From NCBI GenBank assembly GCA_024687165.1, contig JAILEY010000037.1, positions 1 through 64,000 of the forward strand: a stretch of 64,000 nt of DNA, read 5' to 3'. The position numbers and the translations under genes are program-made. Below are positions 51,193-60,216 of this stretch, one piece after another. The notes beneath the pieces were generated by a model. That model did no database searches, was not told where the DNA came from, and saw only the letters and a program-made list of their open reading frames with translations. Position 1 is the first letter of the stretch. Each line of letters begins with the position of its first letter. Source of the DNA: Treponema sp. GTDB lineage: Bacteria; Spirochaetota; Spirochaetia; Treponematales; Treponemataceae.

Positions 51193-54100
51193 ATGAAAAA
51201 GTTATTTAATAAATTATTCAGTGTTACTTTAGCAGCCTCTTTATTTGCTCTTGCTTCGTGTCAGATTGGGCTTGGTGAAAGTGTAGATATTGTCGGTCCT
51301 TCTGTTACAATTACGGATCCTTCTCCGCGTGAAAATGTTCAGGGAACTTTTAGTGTAAGGGGAACTGCAAAGGATGATACGGGAGTTGATTCACTTACAG
51401 TAACTTGTGCAAATTATACATGGAAGCACACTGCTTCTGGTTGGGTAGTTGATGACGGAACAGGAAATGGTTTTGTTTCTGATTCTGCTTCAACCTGGAC
51501 AGAAGATCTTACTTCAAAAAAAATAACCTGGGCTGTAAATAATATTGATTTTTCAACACAGGATGCAGGTGACTATGAAATTATCGCCTCTGCTGTTGAT
51601 ACTTCAGGTAATACTTCTGCAGATTCAAAAAAGACACGTACTGTTGTTGTAGATAAGGACGCACCTATAGTTTCTGTTTCAAGTCCATTAACAAAAACTG
51701 ATTCAACATATTTTACTTCCATAACGGATTACAAGGATATTACAAAGGTTTCAAATTTTGTTACCGGAGACTTTACAATTGCAGGTTCAACAACAGATGA
51801 TAATACAATTAAGTATATTGATGTTTATGTAAAGTCAACTGATGATTCAACAACATATTATGAAGTTCGTCTTGCTCAGGATCAAAATAATATTCCTGGT
51901 GATATGGCTCCTGAAAAATATAAGATTGTAGACAGTCTTAGAGCATGGGAAATAGATGTAGTAATTGCAAACTGTAATCTTAAAAATCTTGATGCAAATA
52001 AGCATGTATTAAAAATTGTAACAAAAACAGAAGATGCTTCTGGAAATGTTGGAAATAAATCTCACGGAAATTTCTGCTTGTGGAAAGAAGCTGCTAATCC
52101 ATGGATTGAAGTTAACCTTGGCTCTTCAAGTTCTTCACCGCTTTCTGTTTATGCAGGTTCAAAAATTCTTGGGAACGCTTATGACGATTCTGCTATAAAA
52201 GAAGTTTATGCAACTGTAAGACAAGGTTCAGCTTCAGGAGCAATTGTTGATGATTACGATAAAAAAATAATTTACACAGGAACTGATGAAAATAACGTAT
52301 TCTTTAATCTTGAAGTTCCATCTGACTGCGCTGTTTATTATGTAAAATTTGAAACAAAAGATATTCATGATAATGTTGCTGCTGCAAAAGACGGTTACAT
52401 AAAGGTAGAAGATAAGACCTTCCCTTCTGTAGAAATTTCTCATAAAGTTTCCGGTACAGAAAAATCAAACAGTGAAACTTTATTTGGAAACGCAGACGGA
52501 GATTTTACTTTCGTAATTAAAGCGACTGATGATACAAATGTAAGCTCACTCAAAGTTGCTTATATGACTGACGATGCTGCAATAGTTCATTATTCTGACA
52601 AAGGATATTCAGGCTGGAACAATACAAGCTCTTCAACTTCAGATTTAAAAACTGGAAAAGCACTTCCTATAACTCTTACTGCTGACGGAACTGATCCTGC
52701 TACTCAGAAAAAGAAATATAAAGCAGAGCTTCCTCTTAATATTTTTGATGATCTTGGAATCGACGGTTCTAGTGGACACAGGCTTTCAAATCAGAGTTTT
52801 GTATTCCGTGTAGAAGATGGAAACGGAAATGCTCTTACAAAGGATTACACAATTCTTGGTGATATCGAGCCTCCATCAATTCAATTTACGAATATTGTTT
52901 ATGATACAAAAACTTTTACACAGAATTCTGAAGGTAAACCTGTAAGTGGCGGAATAACTTATACCAACGGAATCCCTGCTTTTACTTCATCTTCTTCTAT
53001 TACTGTAAATGGTATGATAAGAGATGATGCAATTGATGCGTGGGGCATTGATACTGTCAGGGCTAAGTGGAATGGTGCTGGTGTAAATCTCTTTACTCTT
53101 ACCTGTAACGGAAATGAAGTTACTCCAACAATCAATACGACTTCACCGGTGACTGAAAGCGGCAAGAAGTGGTATAAATTCTCTGCAACAGTAGCAAATT
53201 CATCTGCAGGAACTAGCTTAAAAGGTTCTTCCCTTAATTATAAGGCTGTACTCAGGGATTATAATAATAATGAAGTAACACAGAGTTATGCTTTCCTTGT
53301 AGATACTCAGACTTTAAAGGTTGAATACATTTATACTTCAAAAGCAGACGGCTGTTACGGTGATACAGAAGGCTCTGAAGATACAGTTATTCCGATTAAA
53401 ATCAGATTTAATAAAACACTTAAGTTTACTCAAGGTGCAAGTGGAATGCCTCAGATCAGGTTGAATAATGATACTGATGTTGCAAAAAAATATTATAATA
53501 TGTCTTCTGTCAGTTCTTCCGGTGACCGTGAATTTGTATTTAATTATAAAGTCAAAGATGGCGGTACTGATGTTGATAAATTGAATGTAATAGAATTCAA
53601 ATTGAATGGTGGAAAAATTTATGATTCAAATGCAGAAGTTACATCTGAAGCAGTTCCATTAATTCAAAATGCTCTGAAAGCTGCATACAAAATAAATCTT
53701 AAAGATAAGAAGAGCATTACAATCATTAAGACTCTTCCTGCAATTAAAGAGAATGGAATTACAGTAACAGAATCTGCTTCAGCTACAACTGTAAAAATTC
53801 AATATACGAAAGATGTAAAAGCTGGAAGTGGTGAAGTAACCATTACACAGAAAGTGAATGGTATGAAAGTTCCTCCAGTACTAACTAAAAATGAATTTAA
53901 TTCATTGCCGGCTACATTTACAGATTATTATGAATATGGAACAAATGGTGCTTCTTCATCTTTTGTACGGGATCTTAGCCCAAAGTATATCTTAAGGTAT
54001 GAATATTCAGTTGATGATGAAGATATTGTTGATGAATATAAGAATACTGAAAGTCACATATTAAAGGCAGGAATTAAGAGTTATAAAACTAATATTACTG

Positions 54101-55122
54101 GAAAGACTGTTGAATTAACATTTGCTTCTTTGCCATGTAAGGGTGCATCATATGATATAGTGATTCCAGCGGGACTTGTTGTGGATGCCGCAGGTGGTTC
54201 AAAATTCCCAGCAGGATCAGGAAGTAAAGAATATACTGCATCTGGAATTGAAACACCTGTAATTCGCATTCAAAAAACAGATACAATCATAGAAGATGAT
54301 TTTACAGCAATTCAGCCTTTGACTGCAAAAATTAAAATCGATTGTGAAACACCTAGTGTAACATTGGGTGCAAGTTATATGCAGTATGACAGAAGAAATC
54401 AAAGCAAATGGGTTGGAGATGATAATAATAATAACACATTATCAAGAGGAACAGATGAGACTGGAGTATCAAAAACTATTACGAATGCAACTGTGGAACA
54501 AACTATAGGTGATACTTCAAATAAATATTATGGACAGACATTTAATATTACTGCTTCTGCAACAAAGAATGGTTCTACAGTATATGGCTATGAAATAGCT
54601 CAAAGAACAGTAATCAGAATTAATAATAGTTCTTCAATTTTGAAACTCCGAGATAATGCTGTAATACAAGATAAGGATTTTGGAGGTAATAAAAAATGGC
54701 CTGGCAGTACTATAACAGGAAATAATAGAAACAGTAAAAAACTTGGACTTTTCCTTAAAGGTGGAGATAATGAGGCTGGTCCAAATACTGTAGCAGGCCT
54801 TCCTACAACATGGGAGTTAAAAGAGCCTAGTAAATCTATTCTGTTTACAGAAGCAGATAATGGATTTTATATAGTGTCTTGGAAAATTACATGTGACAAC
54901 TTTTATTTCATGGTCGCTGCAGGCCTTATGGATGATGATAGTAAAACATCAAACGGGGCTCTTGGACCAATGTACTCAATAAATGCTCAGAACAGATGGG
55001 TTGGATATTATAAAAAATATCCTGCAAAGCCTGGTGAATATTTGTATATAGAAAATACAAATACTTCTGGTAATGTAACGTTTGAAATAAATGATGCCGG
55101 AAAGGCTCAGAAAGTTCGTTAG
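51193..55122 (+). CDS. Giant Ig-like repeat surface lipoprotein 2
   Basis: A 1309-residue paralogue of the preceding protein. Signal MKKLFNKLFSVTLAASLFAL, lipobox ASC at residue 23, then QIGLGESVDIVGPSVTITDP, closely matching the first protein's DVGMGEAVDLEAPVLTVESP. Ig-like modules repeat (FSVRGTAKDDTGVD, FTIAGSTTDDNTIKYI), then a TPVIRIQKTD/KIDCETP unit near 1020-1050 and a distinct carboxy-terminal domain (ILKLRDNAVIQDKDFGGNKK to the end). I start at 51193 because GGGGGAGG precedes it and it begins the signal peptide; an in-frame ATG at 51103 overlaps the upstream gene. Probably cotranscribed with it. Confidence 0.8.
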   Translation: MKKLFNKLFSVTLAASLFALASCQIGLGESVDIVGPSVTITDPSPRENVQGTFSVRGTAKDDTGVDSLTVTCANYTWKHTASGWVVDDGTGNGFVSDSASTWTEDLTSKKITWAVNNIDFSTQDAGDYEIIASAVDTSGNTSADSKKTRTVVVDKDAPIVSVSSPLTKTDSTYFTSITDYKDITKVSNFVTGDFTIAGSTTDDNTIKYIDVYVKSTDDSTTYYEVRLAQDQNNIPGDMAPEKYKIVDSLRAWEIDVVIANCNLKNLDANKHVLKIVTKTEDASGNVGNKSHGNFCLWKEAANPWIEVNLGSSSSSPLSVYAGSKILGNAYDDSAIKEVYATVRQGSASGAIVDDYDKKIIYTGTDENNVFFNLEVPSDCAVYYVKFETKDIHDNVAAAKDGYIKVEDKTFPSVEISHKVSGTEKSNSETLFGNADGDFTFVIKATDDTNVSSLKVAYMTDDAAIVHYSDKGYSGWNNTSSSTSDLKTGKALPITLTADGTDPATQKKKYKAELPLNIFDDLGIDGSSGHRLSNQSFVFRVEDGNGNALTKDYTILGDIEPPSIQFTNIVYDTKTFTQNSEGKPVSGGITYTNGIPAFTSSSSITVNGMIRDDAIDAWGIDTVRAKWNGAGVNLFTLTCNGNEVTPTINTTSPVTESGKKWYKFSATVANSSAGTSLKGSSLNYKAVLRDYNNNEVTQSYAFLVDTQTLKVEYIYTSKADGCYGDTEGSEDTVIPIKIRFNKTLKFTQGASGMPQIRLNNDTDVAKKYYNMSSVSSSGDREFVFNYKVKDGGTDVDKLNVIEFKLNGGKIYDSNAEVTSEAVPLIQNALKAAYKINLKDKKSITIIKTLPAIKENGITVTESASATTVKIQYTKDVKAGSGEVTITQKVNGMKVPPVLTKNEFNSLPATFTDYYEYGTNGASSSFVRDLSPKYILRYEYSVDDEDIVDEYKNTESHILKAGIKSYKTNITGKTVELTFASLPCKGASYDIVIPAGLVVDAAGGSKFPAGSGSKEYTASGIETPVIRIQKTDTIIEDDFTAIQPLTAKIKIDCETPSVTLGASYMQYDRRNQSKWVGDDNNNNTLSRGTDETGVSKTITNATVEQTIGDTSNKYYGQTFNITASATKNGSTVYGYEIAQRTVIRINNSSSILKLRDNAVIQDKDFGGNKKWPGSTITGNNRNSKKLGLFLKGGDNEAGPNTVAGLPTTWELKEPSKSILFTEADNGFYIVSWKITCDNFYFMVAAGLMDDDSKTSNGALGPMYSINAQNRWVGYYKKYPAKPGEYLYIENTNTSGNVTFEINDAGKAQKVR

Positions 55123-55140
55123 ATTTAATCTGATCTTAGA

Positions 55141-55300
55141 CCAAATCCGCGTAGGTCTTAGACCTAGAGAGCATTGCTCTAAGGACTACGGATCTTTGCT
55201 CTTAGAGCAACGGAGTAAAGTCCTTAGACCAACAGAGCTTTGCCCTTAGAGCAACGGAGCAAAGTCCTTAGACTAACGCAAGTTTGCTTAGTGACTGTGA
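55141..55300. repeat. Degenerate 44-bp direct repeats with short palindromes
   Basis: CTTAGAGCAACGGAGTAAAG at 55201 recurs 44 bp later at 55245 (one difference), each followed by TCCTTAGAC. A weaker third unit lies upstream. Small palindromes GGTCTTAGACC, AGAGC-ATT-GCTCT and GCTCT-T-AGAGC punctuate it. With the next repeat array it fills the 423-bp gap between the lipoprotein and permease genes; no gene is seen. Confidence 0.65.
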
Positions 55301-55397
55301 TAATTTATCTCTTATTTTTTTTACAGATCATTGACTTGTTAAAAAACATATAAAAAAAAATCAGAAATGTGACTTTTCCAAAGTTATAAGTTCCAGG

Positions 55398-55507
55398 TAA
55401 ATAAGCTATTTACCCTCAGTAAATAAGCTATTTACCCTCAGTAAATAAGCTATTTGCTCCAGGTAAATAGTCTATGCACCTGGAGTAAATAATCGTATTT
55501 TTCCCTA
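55398..55507. repeat. Five tandem 22-bp palindromic units upstream of the permease
   Basis: Units start at 55398, 55420, 55442, 55464 and 55486, exactly 22 bp apart. The first two are identical, the third diverges in its second half, the fourth and fifth are degenerate. The core GTAAATA-AGC-TATTTAC is a perfect palindrome with a three-base centre. The array ends directly at the -35 of the next gene. Confidence 0.82.
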
Positions 55508-55508
55508 C

Positions 55509-55545
55509 TTGCAAAAATCAGTGTGCATAATTAAAATCTTTTTTC
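55509..55545 (+). promoter_or_regulatory. Short-leader promoter of the permease
   Basis: TTGCAA (55509-55514), 17-bp spacer, TAAAAT (55532-55537), eight bases, ATG at 55546. No ribosome site. Confidence 0.58.
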
Positions 55546-56706
55546 ATGAACACTGAATTTTCTTTTAGATATGTTGTAGATTCAATTTTTGCAGACAGTG
55601 CAATTAATCCTGTAAAGATTCTTGTTCTTTTTATTTCAATGACGGTACTTTCTGTTTTTCTTGATGAGGTTGGATTTTTCAGATACCTTGCAAATGCAAC
55701 TTTAAAAAAATCCGGGCAGAGTCAGAAAAAACTTTTTGTATTTCTTTATGTAATTGTTTCAGTTCTTACAGTTTTTACTTCGAATGATATTATTGTTTTA
55801 ACTTTTACTCCTTTTATCTGTTATTTTGCGTCGAATGCAGGAATTAAACCTCTTCCGTATCTTGTGACTGTTTTTGTTGCGGCTAACACCTGGAGCATGG
55901 CTTTGATAATCGGGAATCCTACGAATATTTATCTTGCAACTTACGGCGGCATAAGTTTTTTTGATTATCTTGTAAAAATGATTTTGCCGACTTTTGCGGC
56001 AGGATCTGTAAGCTTTGTTCTGCTGTATTTGTGTTTTAAAAAAGATCTTGCAGTTCCGATGAAAAGACTTTCTGGAAGATCAGGTCACATTACTGATATC
56101 GTTCTTTTGTTCATTGGGCTTGGACATCTTGTATGCGCAACGGTTCTTCTTGCTGTCGGCAGCTGGATTAATATTGAAATGTGGTTTGTTGCTTTGATGA
56201 GTGTTTCAAGTTTGTTTCTGTTCAATCTTTTGTACGCACTTGTTAAAAGAAGAAAACCTTATGAGCTTGGAAGATGTTTAAAGCGTGCTCCGTGGACTTT
56301 AGTTCCTTTTCTTTTAACGATGTTTGTTTTGATTTTATTTTTGCGCTCTCTTGGTGTTCCAGGATTTATCAACGGTCTTCTTGGAAAAAAGTTTCTTGTA
56401 TTTAAATACGGTTATTCTTCATTTTTATCATGCAACGCAATCAACAATATTCCGATGAGCGTTCTCTTTTGTTCCGTTACTGAAACTTTACCGGAAGCAT
56501 TAAAGGGACCTGCATTATTTGCAACAATCATCGGTTCAAATATCGGTGCCTTTCTTACTCCGATTGGAGCACTTGCCGGCGTAATGTGGAGAAAGATACT
56601 TGGAAATCAGGGAATAAAATTCGGCTATAAAGACTTTTTAAATTACGGAATAAAAATAGGGCTGCCATCAATAACAGCCGCCCTTATTGTTTTGTATTTT
56701 ATATAG
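55546..56706 (+). CDS. ArsB/NhaD-type (SLC13-like) anion or ion permease
   Basis: A 386-residue transporter with about ten membrane helices. FTSNDIIVLTFTPFI and the later NAINNIPMSVLFCSV are the paired re-entrant-type motifs of the ion-transporter superfamily (TSNDxxxLxxTP and SNxxxxxP), and GNPTNIYLATYGGISFFDYL is a third conserved part. The family includes ArsB arsenite pumps, NhaD antiporters and dicarboxylate carriers; the sequence alone does not settle the substrate. The tandem 22-bp palindromes just upstream suggest dedicated regulation. No arsR or arsC is adjacent. Confidence 0.75.
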   Translation: MNTEFSFRYVVDSIFADSAINPVKILVLFISMTVLSVFLDEVGFFRYLANATLKKSGQSQKKLFVFLYVIVSVLTVFTSNDIIVLTFTPFICYFASNAGIKPLPYLVTVFVAANTWSMALIIGNPTNIYLATYGGISFFDYLVKMILPTFAAGSVSFVLLYLCFKKDLAVPMKRLSGRSGHITDIVLLFIGLGHLVCATVLLAVGSWINIEMWFVALMSVSSLFLFNLLYALVKRRKPYELGRCLKRAPWTLVPFLLTMFVLILFLRSLGVPGFINGLLGKKFLVFKYGYSSFLSCNAINNIPMSVLFCSVTETLPEALKGPALFATIIGSNIGAFLTPIGALAGVMWRKILGNQGIKFGYKDFLNYGIKIGLPSITAALIVLYFI

Positions 56707-56721
56707 TTGATTTAATTTAGA

Positions 56722-56819
56722 TGTACAAGCGCAGGCGAGTGTTCACAGCCAAATACACTCAGCCACCGCGTAGCGGTACTGCCGTATTTGGCTGTGAACT
56801 CCCGCCGAAAGATTGTACA
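56722..56819. repeat. Long intergenic hairpin element with 16-bp perfect stem
   Basis: TGTACAA (56722-56728) pairs with TTGTACA (56813-56819). An asymmetric internal loop follows, then GTTCACAGCCAAATAC (56741-56756) pairs perfectly with GTATTTGGCTGTGAAC (56784-56799), enclosing ACCGC-GTA-GCGGT (56765-56777). It lies between convergent genes, so it could act as a bidirectional transcript end, but there is no T-run. Confidence 0.75.
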
Positions 56820-56826
56820 CCTGGTG

Positions 56827-58764
56827 CTAAATAAGCTCAGCTGCTTTTTCCCATGCTGCATTAAGTTCATTAAGCTTTGCTGAAAGTTCATCAATTTCTT
56901 TTTGAACGGCTTTTGCTTTTTCTCCGTTGCTGTAAACTTCCGGCAATGCCATTTGATTTTCAAGAGCTTCTTTTTTCTCTTCAATTTCAAGAATCTGATT
57001 TTCAAGCTTTTCAACTTCTTTCTGCAGCTTGCGTTTTTCTGCTTCTGCTTTTTTCTGTTCTTCCCAGCTTAACTTTGTCTGGCTCTTAGTTTCTTCTGCA
57101 GGAGCTGTCTGTTTTTTTTCTGCGCTTTTATTTTCTGCTGAAGGAACAATTCCGTTTGTTTCATCTTCAAGACGCTGCATGTAATATTTGTAGTCGCCTA
57201 CGAATTCTCTGTGTTTGCCCGGAGTAAGCTCAAGAACTTTTGTTGAAAGATCTTCTATAAATCCTCGGTCGTGGCTTACGAAAATAACTGTTCCTCCAAA
57301 ATCCTTGAGTGCTTCAAGAAGAACATCCTTTGAATGCATGTCCAGGTGGTTTGTAGGTTCGTCAAGAATCAGAAGGTTTACAGGACGAAGCAAAAGTTCA
57401 AGAAGTGCAATGCGGCTTTTTTCACCACCGCTTAAAACGCTGATGCTTTTAAATACATCGTCTCCGCGGAAAAGGAATGAACCGAGCATGTCACGTATTT
57501 TTGGAACAAGTTCAAGAGGCGCAATATTTTCCATGTGCTCAAGAATTGATTCACTGCCTGTAATTTTTTCTGCACTGTCCTGACTGAAGTACCCGATTGA
57601 AACTCCGCTGCCTGTAGTTACACTTCCGGTAAAATCTTTGTCAGTTCCTGCAAGTATGCGAAGAAGTGTAGATTTACCCGCACCGTTTCGTCCTGCAACA
57701 ACAAGACGTTCGCCTTTTTCAAGAACAAAATCCAGGTTGTTTATTACGTTTGGGCCGCCGTAGTTTTTACACAAGCCTTTGATTGTAAGCACGATCTGTC
57801 CTGAATGTGGAGCAGCAGGAAATTTAAATCTTATCTTTTTAAGGTTTTCTGGAATCTCGATTTTGTTTTCAAGAATCTTGTCCAGCATTTTCTGCCGTTC
57901 CTGAGCCTGTGCTGCTTTAGTTGCCTTGTAGCCGAATCGTTTTATGAATTCTTCAAGATGCTGAATTTCATCCTGCTGTTTGTTGTATTCTGCAATAAGA
58001 GTTTCAAGTTCAACTGCACGAACTTCTTCGTAATGCGTAAAGTTTCCAGGGTAGCGTTTTAAATCTCCGCCAAAGAGTTCGTATACTTCATTGATTGTGT
58101 GATCAAGAAAATATCTGTCATGCGAAACAAGTAAAAATCCGCCTTTAAAATCCTGAAGAAATTTTTCAAGCCAGTTGCGGGCTTCAATATCAAGATAGTT
58201 TGTAGGTTCATCAAGAAGAAGAATGTCCGGTCCGCACATCAGCGCTTTTGCAAGTGCAATACGCATCTGCCATCCGCCTGAAAACTCCTGAGTCTGTTTT
58301 GTAAAATCATTGCGCTCAAACCCAAGACCGATTAAAACACTTTCTGCAAGAACATCTCTTCTGTACCATCCGCTCTGCTCAAGTTTTTCCATCAGTTCAG
58401 AATGTTCAACCGCAAGCTTTTCATTTTCCGGATTTAACTTAAGCTGTTCTCCAAGACTGTCAATTTTTTCCTGAAGTTCATAGCCCCACAAAAATGCTTT
58501 ATCTGCTTCTTCTTTTAAACTGCATCCTGAGTGAACAAGACCGCTTTGCGGAAGATATGCAATCCTTGAATCCTTTTGTGCAATACGTTCGCCGCTGTCC
58601 GGTTCAACAAGTCCAGCCATAATTTTTATCAGTGTAGATTTTCCGGCTCCGTTTGCTCCAGTGAGAGCGGCTTTTGTTCCTGTTGCTAAATTAACTGAAA
58701 CATCTTTTAAAATATCTCTGTCACCAAAAGCAAGAGAGACTTTTGAAAATTGTACAAATGCCAT
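56827..58764 (-). CDS. ABC-F family ATPase
   Basis: A 645-residue soluble protein with two ABC domains and no membrane segments. Walker A motifs GANGAGKSTLIKIMAG and AGRNGAGKSTLLRILAG, signatures FSGGWQMRIALAKAL and LSGGEKSRIALLELL, and Walker B/D-loops LLLDEPTNYLD and LILDEPTNHLD are all intact. A charged linker joins the domains near residues 240-310, and a coiled-coil carboxy tail (residues 555-645, Lys/Glu-rich) resembles Uup and YdiF. Members act on the ribosome to resolve stalling or confer antibiotic protection. It begins 13 bp after the SH3-like lipoprotein gene, on the same strand. Confidence 0.93.
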   Translation of the reverse strand: MAFVQFSKVSLAFGDRDILKDVSVNLATGTKAALTGANGAGKSTLIKIMAGLVEPDSGERIAQKDSRIAYLPQSGLVHSGCSLKEEADKAFLWGYELQEKIDSLGEQLKLNPENEKLAVEHSELMEKLEQSGWYRRDVLAESVLIGLGFERNDFTKQTQEFSGGWQMRIALAKALMCGPDILLLDEPTNYLDIEARNWLEKFLQDFKGGFLLVSHDRYFLDHTINEVYELFGGDLKRYPGNFTHYEEVRAVELETLIAEYNKQQDEIQHLEEFIKRFGYKATKAAQAQERQKMLDKILENKIEIPENLKKIRFKFPAAPHSGQIVLTIKGLCKNYGGPNVINNLDFVLEKGERLVVAGRNGAGKSTLLRILAGTDKDFTGSVTTGSGVSIGYFSQDSAEKITGSESILEHMENIAPLELVPKIRDMLGSFLFRGDDVFKSISVLSGGEKSRIALLELLLRPVNLLILDEPTNHLDMHSKDVLLEALKDFGGTVIFVSHDRGFIEDLSTKVLELTPGKHREFVGDYKYYMQRLEDETNGIVPSAENKSAEKKQTAPAEETKSQTKLSWEEQKKAEAEKRKLQKEVEKLENQILEIEEKKEALENQMALPEVYSNGEKAKAVQKEIDELSAKLNELNAAWEKAAELI

Positions 58765-58777
58765 AAATTAAATCCTG

Positions 58778-60121
58778 TTATTTCTGGAAGAACAAAACAA
58801 TTGAGTTTGCAGGCTGTGTTACCTGATAATCGTTTCTTCCAGTTTCGTCGTTTGTAGTTTTCTTTATTCCTGCAACTGCAAGACGAATTCCGTTTGCTTC
58901 AACCTTGTAAAGAAAGTTAAGCTCTTTGTCTGCACTGTCAAACTTGAGGGAGAGTACGCCGTCCCACGAAGCTTTTAAATTTGCTGGAATAAAATATTTG
59001 ATTGAAACGCTTCCGCTGTCTCCGCATTTTTTAGGAATTACGCTTGGAATAAGGTTTTTGTAGCCTTCCCATGAGAAGCGGTTATTTCCGTTGAAAGATA
59101 ATGTTCCGTAGTTTCCGCTTCTAAAGTCTGGTCCAAGATTCTGAATCACTTTGTAAAGATTGTTTCTTCTCTCGTATTCGTCCTGAATTACAGTTTCAAT
59201 TTTTGTTTCCTTGTTTAATGTTATGAAGCTGTAAGTTTTTGGTTTGCCACTCTGGTCTGTGTATTTTACGATGATTGAGCCTGCATTTTTTACGATGAGC
59301 TTTACAGGTGCGTTTTCAAATTCATATTCTTTAAAGTCAGTCTTTTTGATTCCTGAGTATGGGAAGAATGCATTTACGTTGTGAAGTCTGATTGATGTTA
59401 TTCCGCTTTCATAGCCAGTGTCGAATCCGAACTTCTGCTGTACGTAATCAAGATTGATCTGCTTTTTTGAAATCATTGTGCGGTAATAATCAGGATACCA
59501 CTTTGTTGTGAGAATCTGTTCTATTAATGTGTCCTTTTCCTGAATTTCTTCTGTCTGTGAAGATTCATAAGAACCATCTGCATTCATTTCAAATGTTCTT
59601 AAATTATAACTGAAGCACCAGCCCTGAACACCGTTTGAAGTAAGAACTCTAAGCCATTCACCTGGAAGAGGTTTGCCGCCTTTAGTTGGAGCAACACCAT
59701 TTCCTTTGTAAAGAATTTTTATAACTTCATTTTTTCTTAAGCGGTAAATCTGCTTTGAAAGATTTTCATATGAGTCTCTTATTGGAAGTCCGTCAAGAAT
59801 ACAGTTTGCGTACTTCTGTTTGTAAGCCTTGTATTTTTTTGCAGTCTTTTTTGCCTTTGATTTTGATTCAGGTTCAGAAAGTTTCCATAGCGGGATTTCA
59901 ACTTTTTCATCTGTTCCCGGAAGTCCGATTACGTATACTTTTGAAATATTTGATTTTACATATACAGGTACAATCGTTCCGTCCTGAAGATTATATTCAC
60001 TTTCATTCCAGAGCAAAACGCTGTAGCCGATGATTCCGCTGCATGAAGTAACTAAAAATATAAAAAGAGAGATTAAAATTCCTGTAATAATTTTTCTTGT
60101 ACTGATTGATTTCGTATTCAT
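58778..60121 (-). CDS. Lipoprotein with SH3-like domain
   Basis: A 447-residue predicted lipoprotein: signal peptide followed by lipobox VTSC (Cys27). A Lys-rich helical segment (SKSKAKKTAKKYKAYKQKYA) precedes an SH3b-like module near residues 110-180 (RLRKNEVIKILYKG, GEWLRVLTSNGVQGWCFSYNL), the type often used to bind peptidoglycan. The remaining 250 residues are of unknown fold. No ribosome site; TAAAAT (60136-60131 on the minus strand) ends 9 nt before the ATG. It is upstream of the ABC-F gene in the same unit. Confidence 0.78.
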   Translation of the reverse strand: MNTKSISTRKIITGILISLFIFLVTSCSGIIGYSVLLWNESEYNLQDGTIVPVYVKSNISKVYVIGLPGTDEKVEIPLWKLSEPESKSKAKKTAKKYKAYKQKYANCILDGLPIRDSYENLSKQIYRLRKNEVIKILYKGNGVAPTKGGKPLPGEWLRVLTSNGVQGWCFSYNLRTFEMNADGSYESSQTEEIQEKDTLIEQILTTKWYPDYYRTMISKKQINLDYVQQKFGFDTGYESGITSIRLHNVNAFFPYSGIKKTDFKEYEFENAPVKLIVKNAGSIIVKYTDQSGKPKTYSFITLNKETKIETVIQDEYERRNNLYKVIQNLGPDFRSGNYGTLSFNGNNRFSWEGYKNLIPSVIPKKCGDSGSVSIKYFIPANLKASWDGVLSLKFDSADKELNFLYKVEANGIRLAVAGIKKTTNDETGRNDYQVTQPANSIVLFFQK

Positions 60122-60130
60122 AATGGAACA

Positions 60131-60159
60131 ATTTTACACTAAAAAAAGACTGTAAGCAA
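60131..60159 (-). promoter_or_regulatory. Short-leader promoter of the SH3-like lipoprotein
   Basis: TTGCTT (60159-60154), 17-bp spacer, TAAAAT (60136-60131), nine bases, ATG at 60121. Confidence 0.55.
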
Positions 60160-60204
60160 TGTATGTTACTTTTTCTTGTGTTTTCTAATTAATTGAAAAT
60201 GTGA

Positions 60205-60216
60205 TATTATGGGCAC
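60205..60216 (+). promoter_or_regulatory. -10 element 6 nt before pepF
   Basis: TATTAT (60205-60210), six bases GGGCAC, ATG at 60217. A -35 is poor (TTTCTA at 60182-60187). No ribosome site. Confidence 0.5.

Noticed and set aside
55398-55507. CRISPR array
   Set aside because: The units are contiguous 22-bp tandem repeats with no variable spacers and no cas genes nearby.
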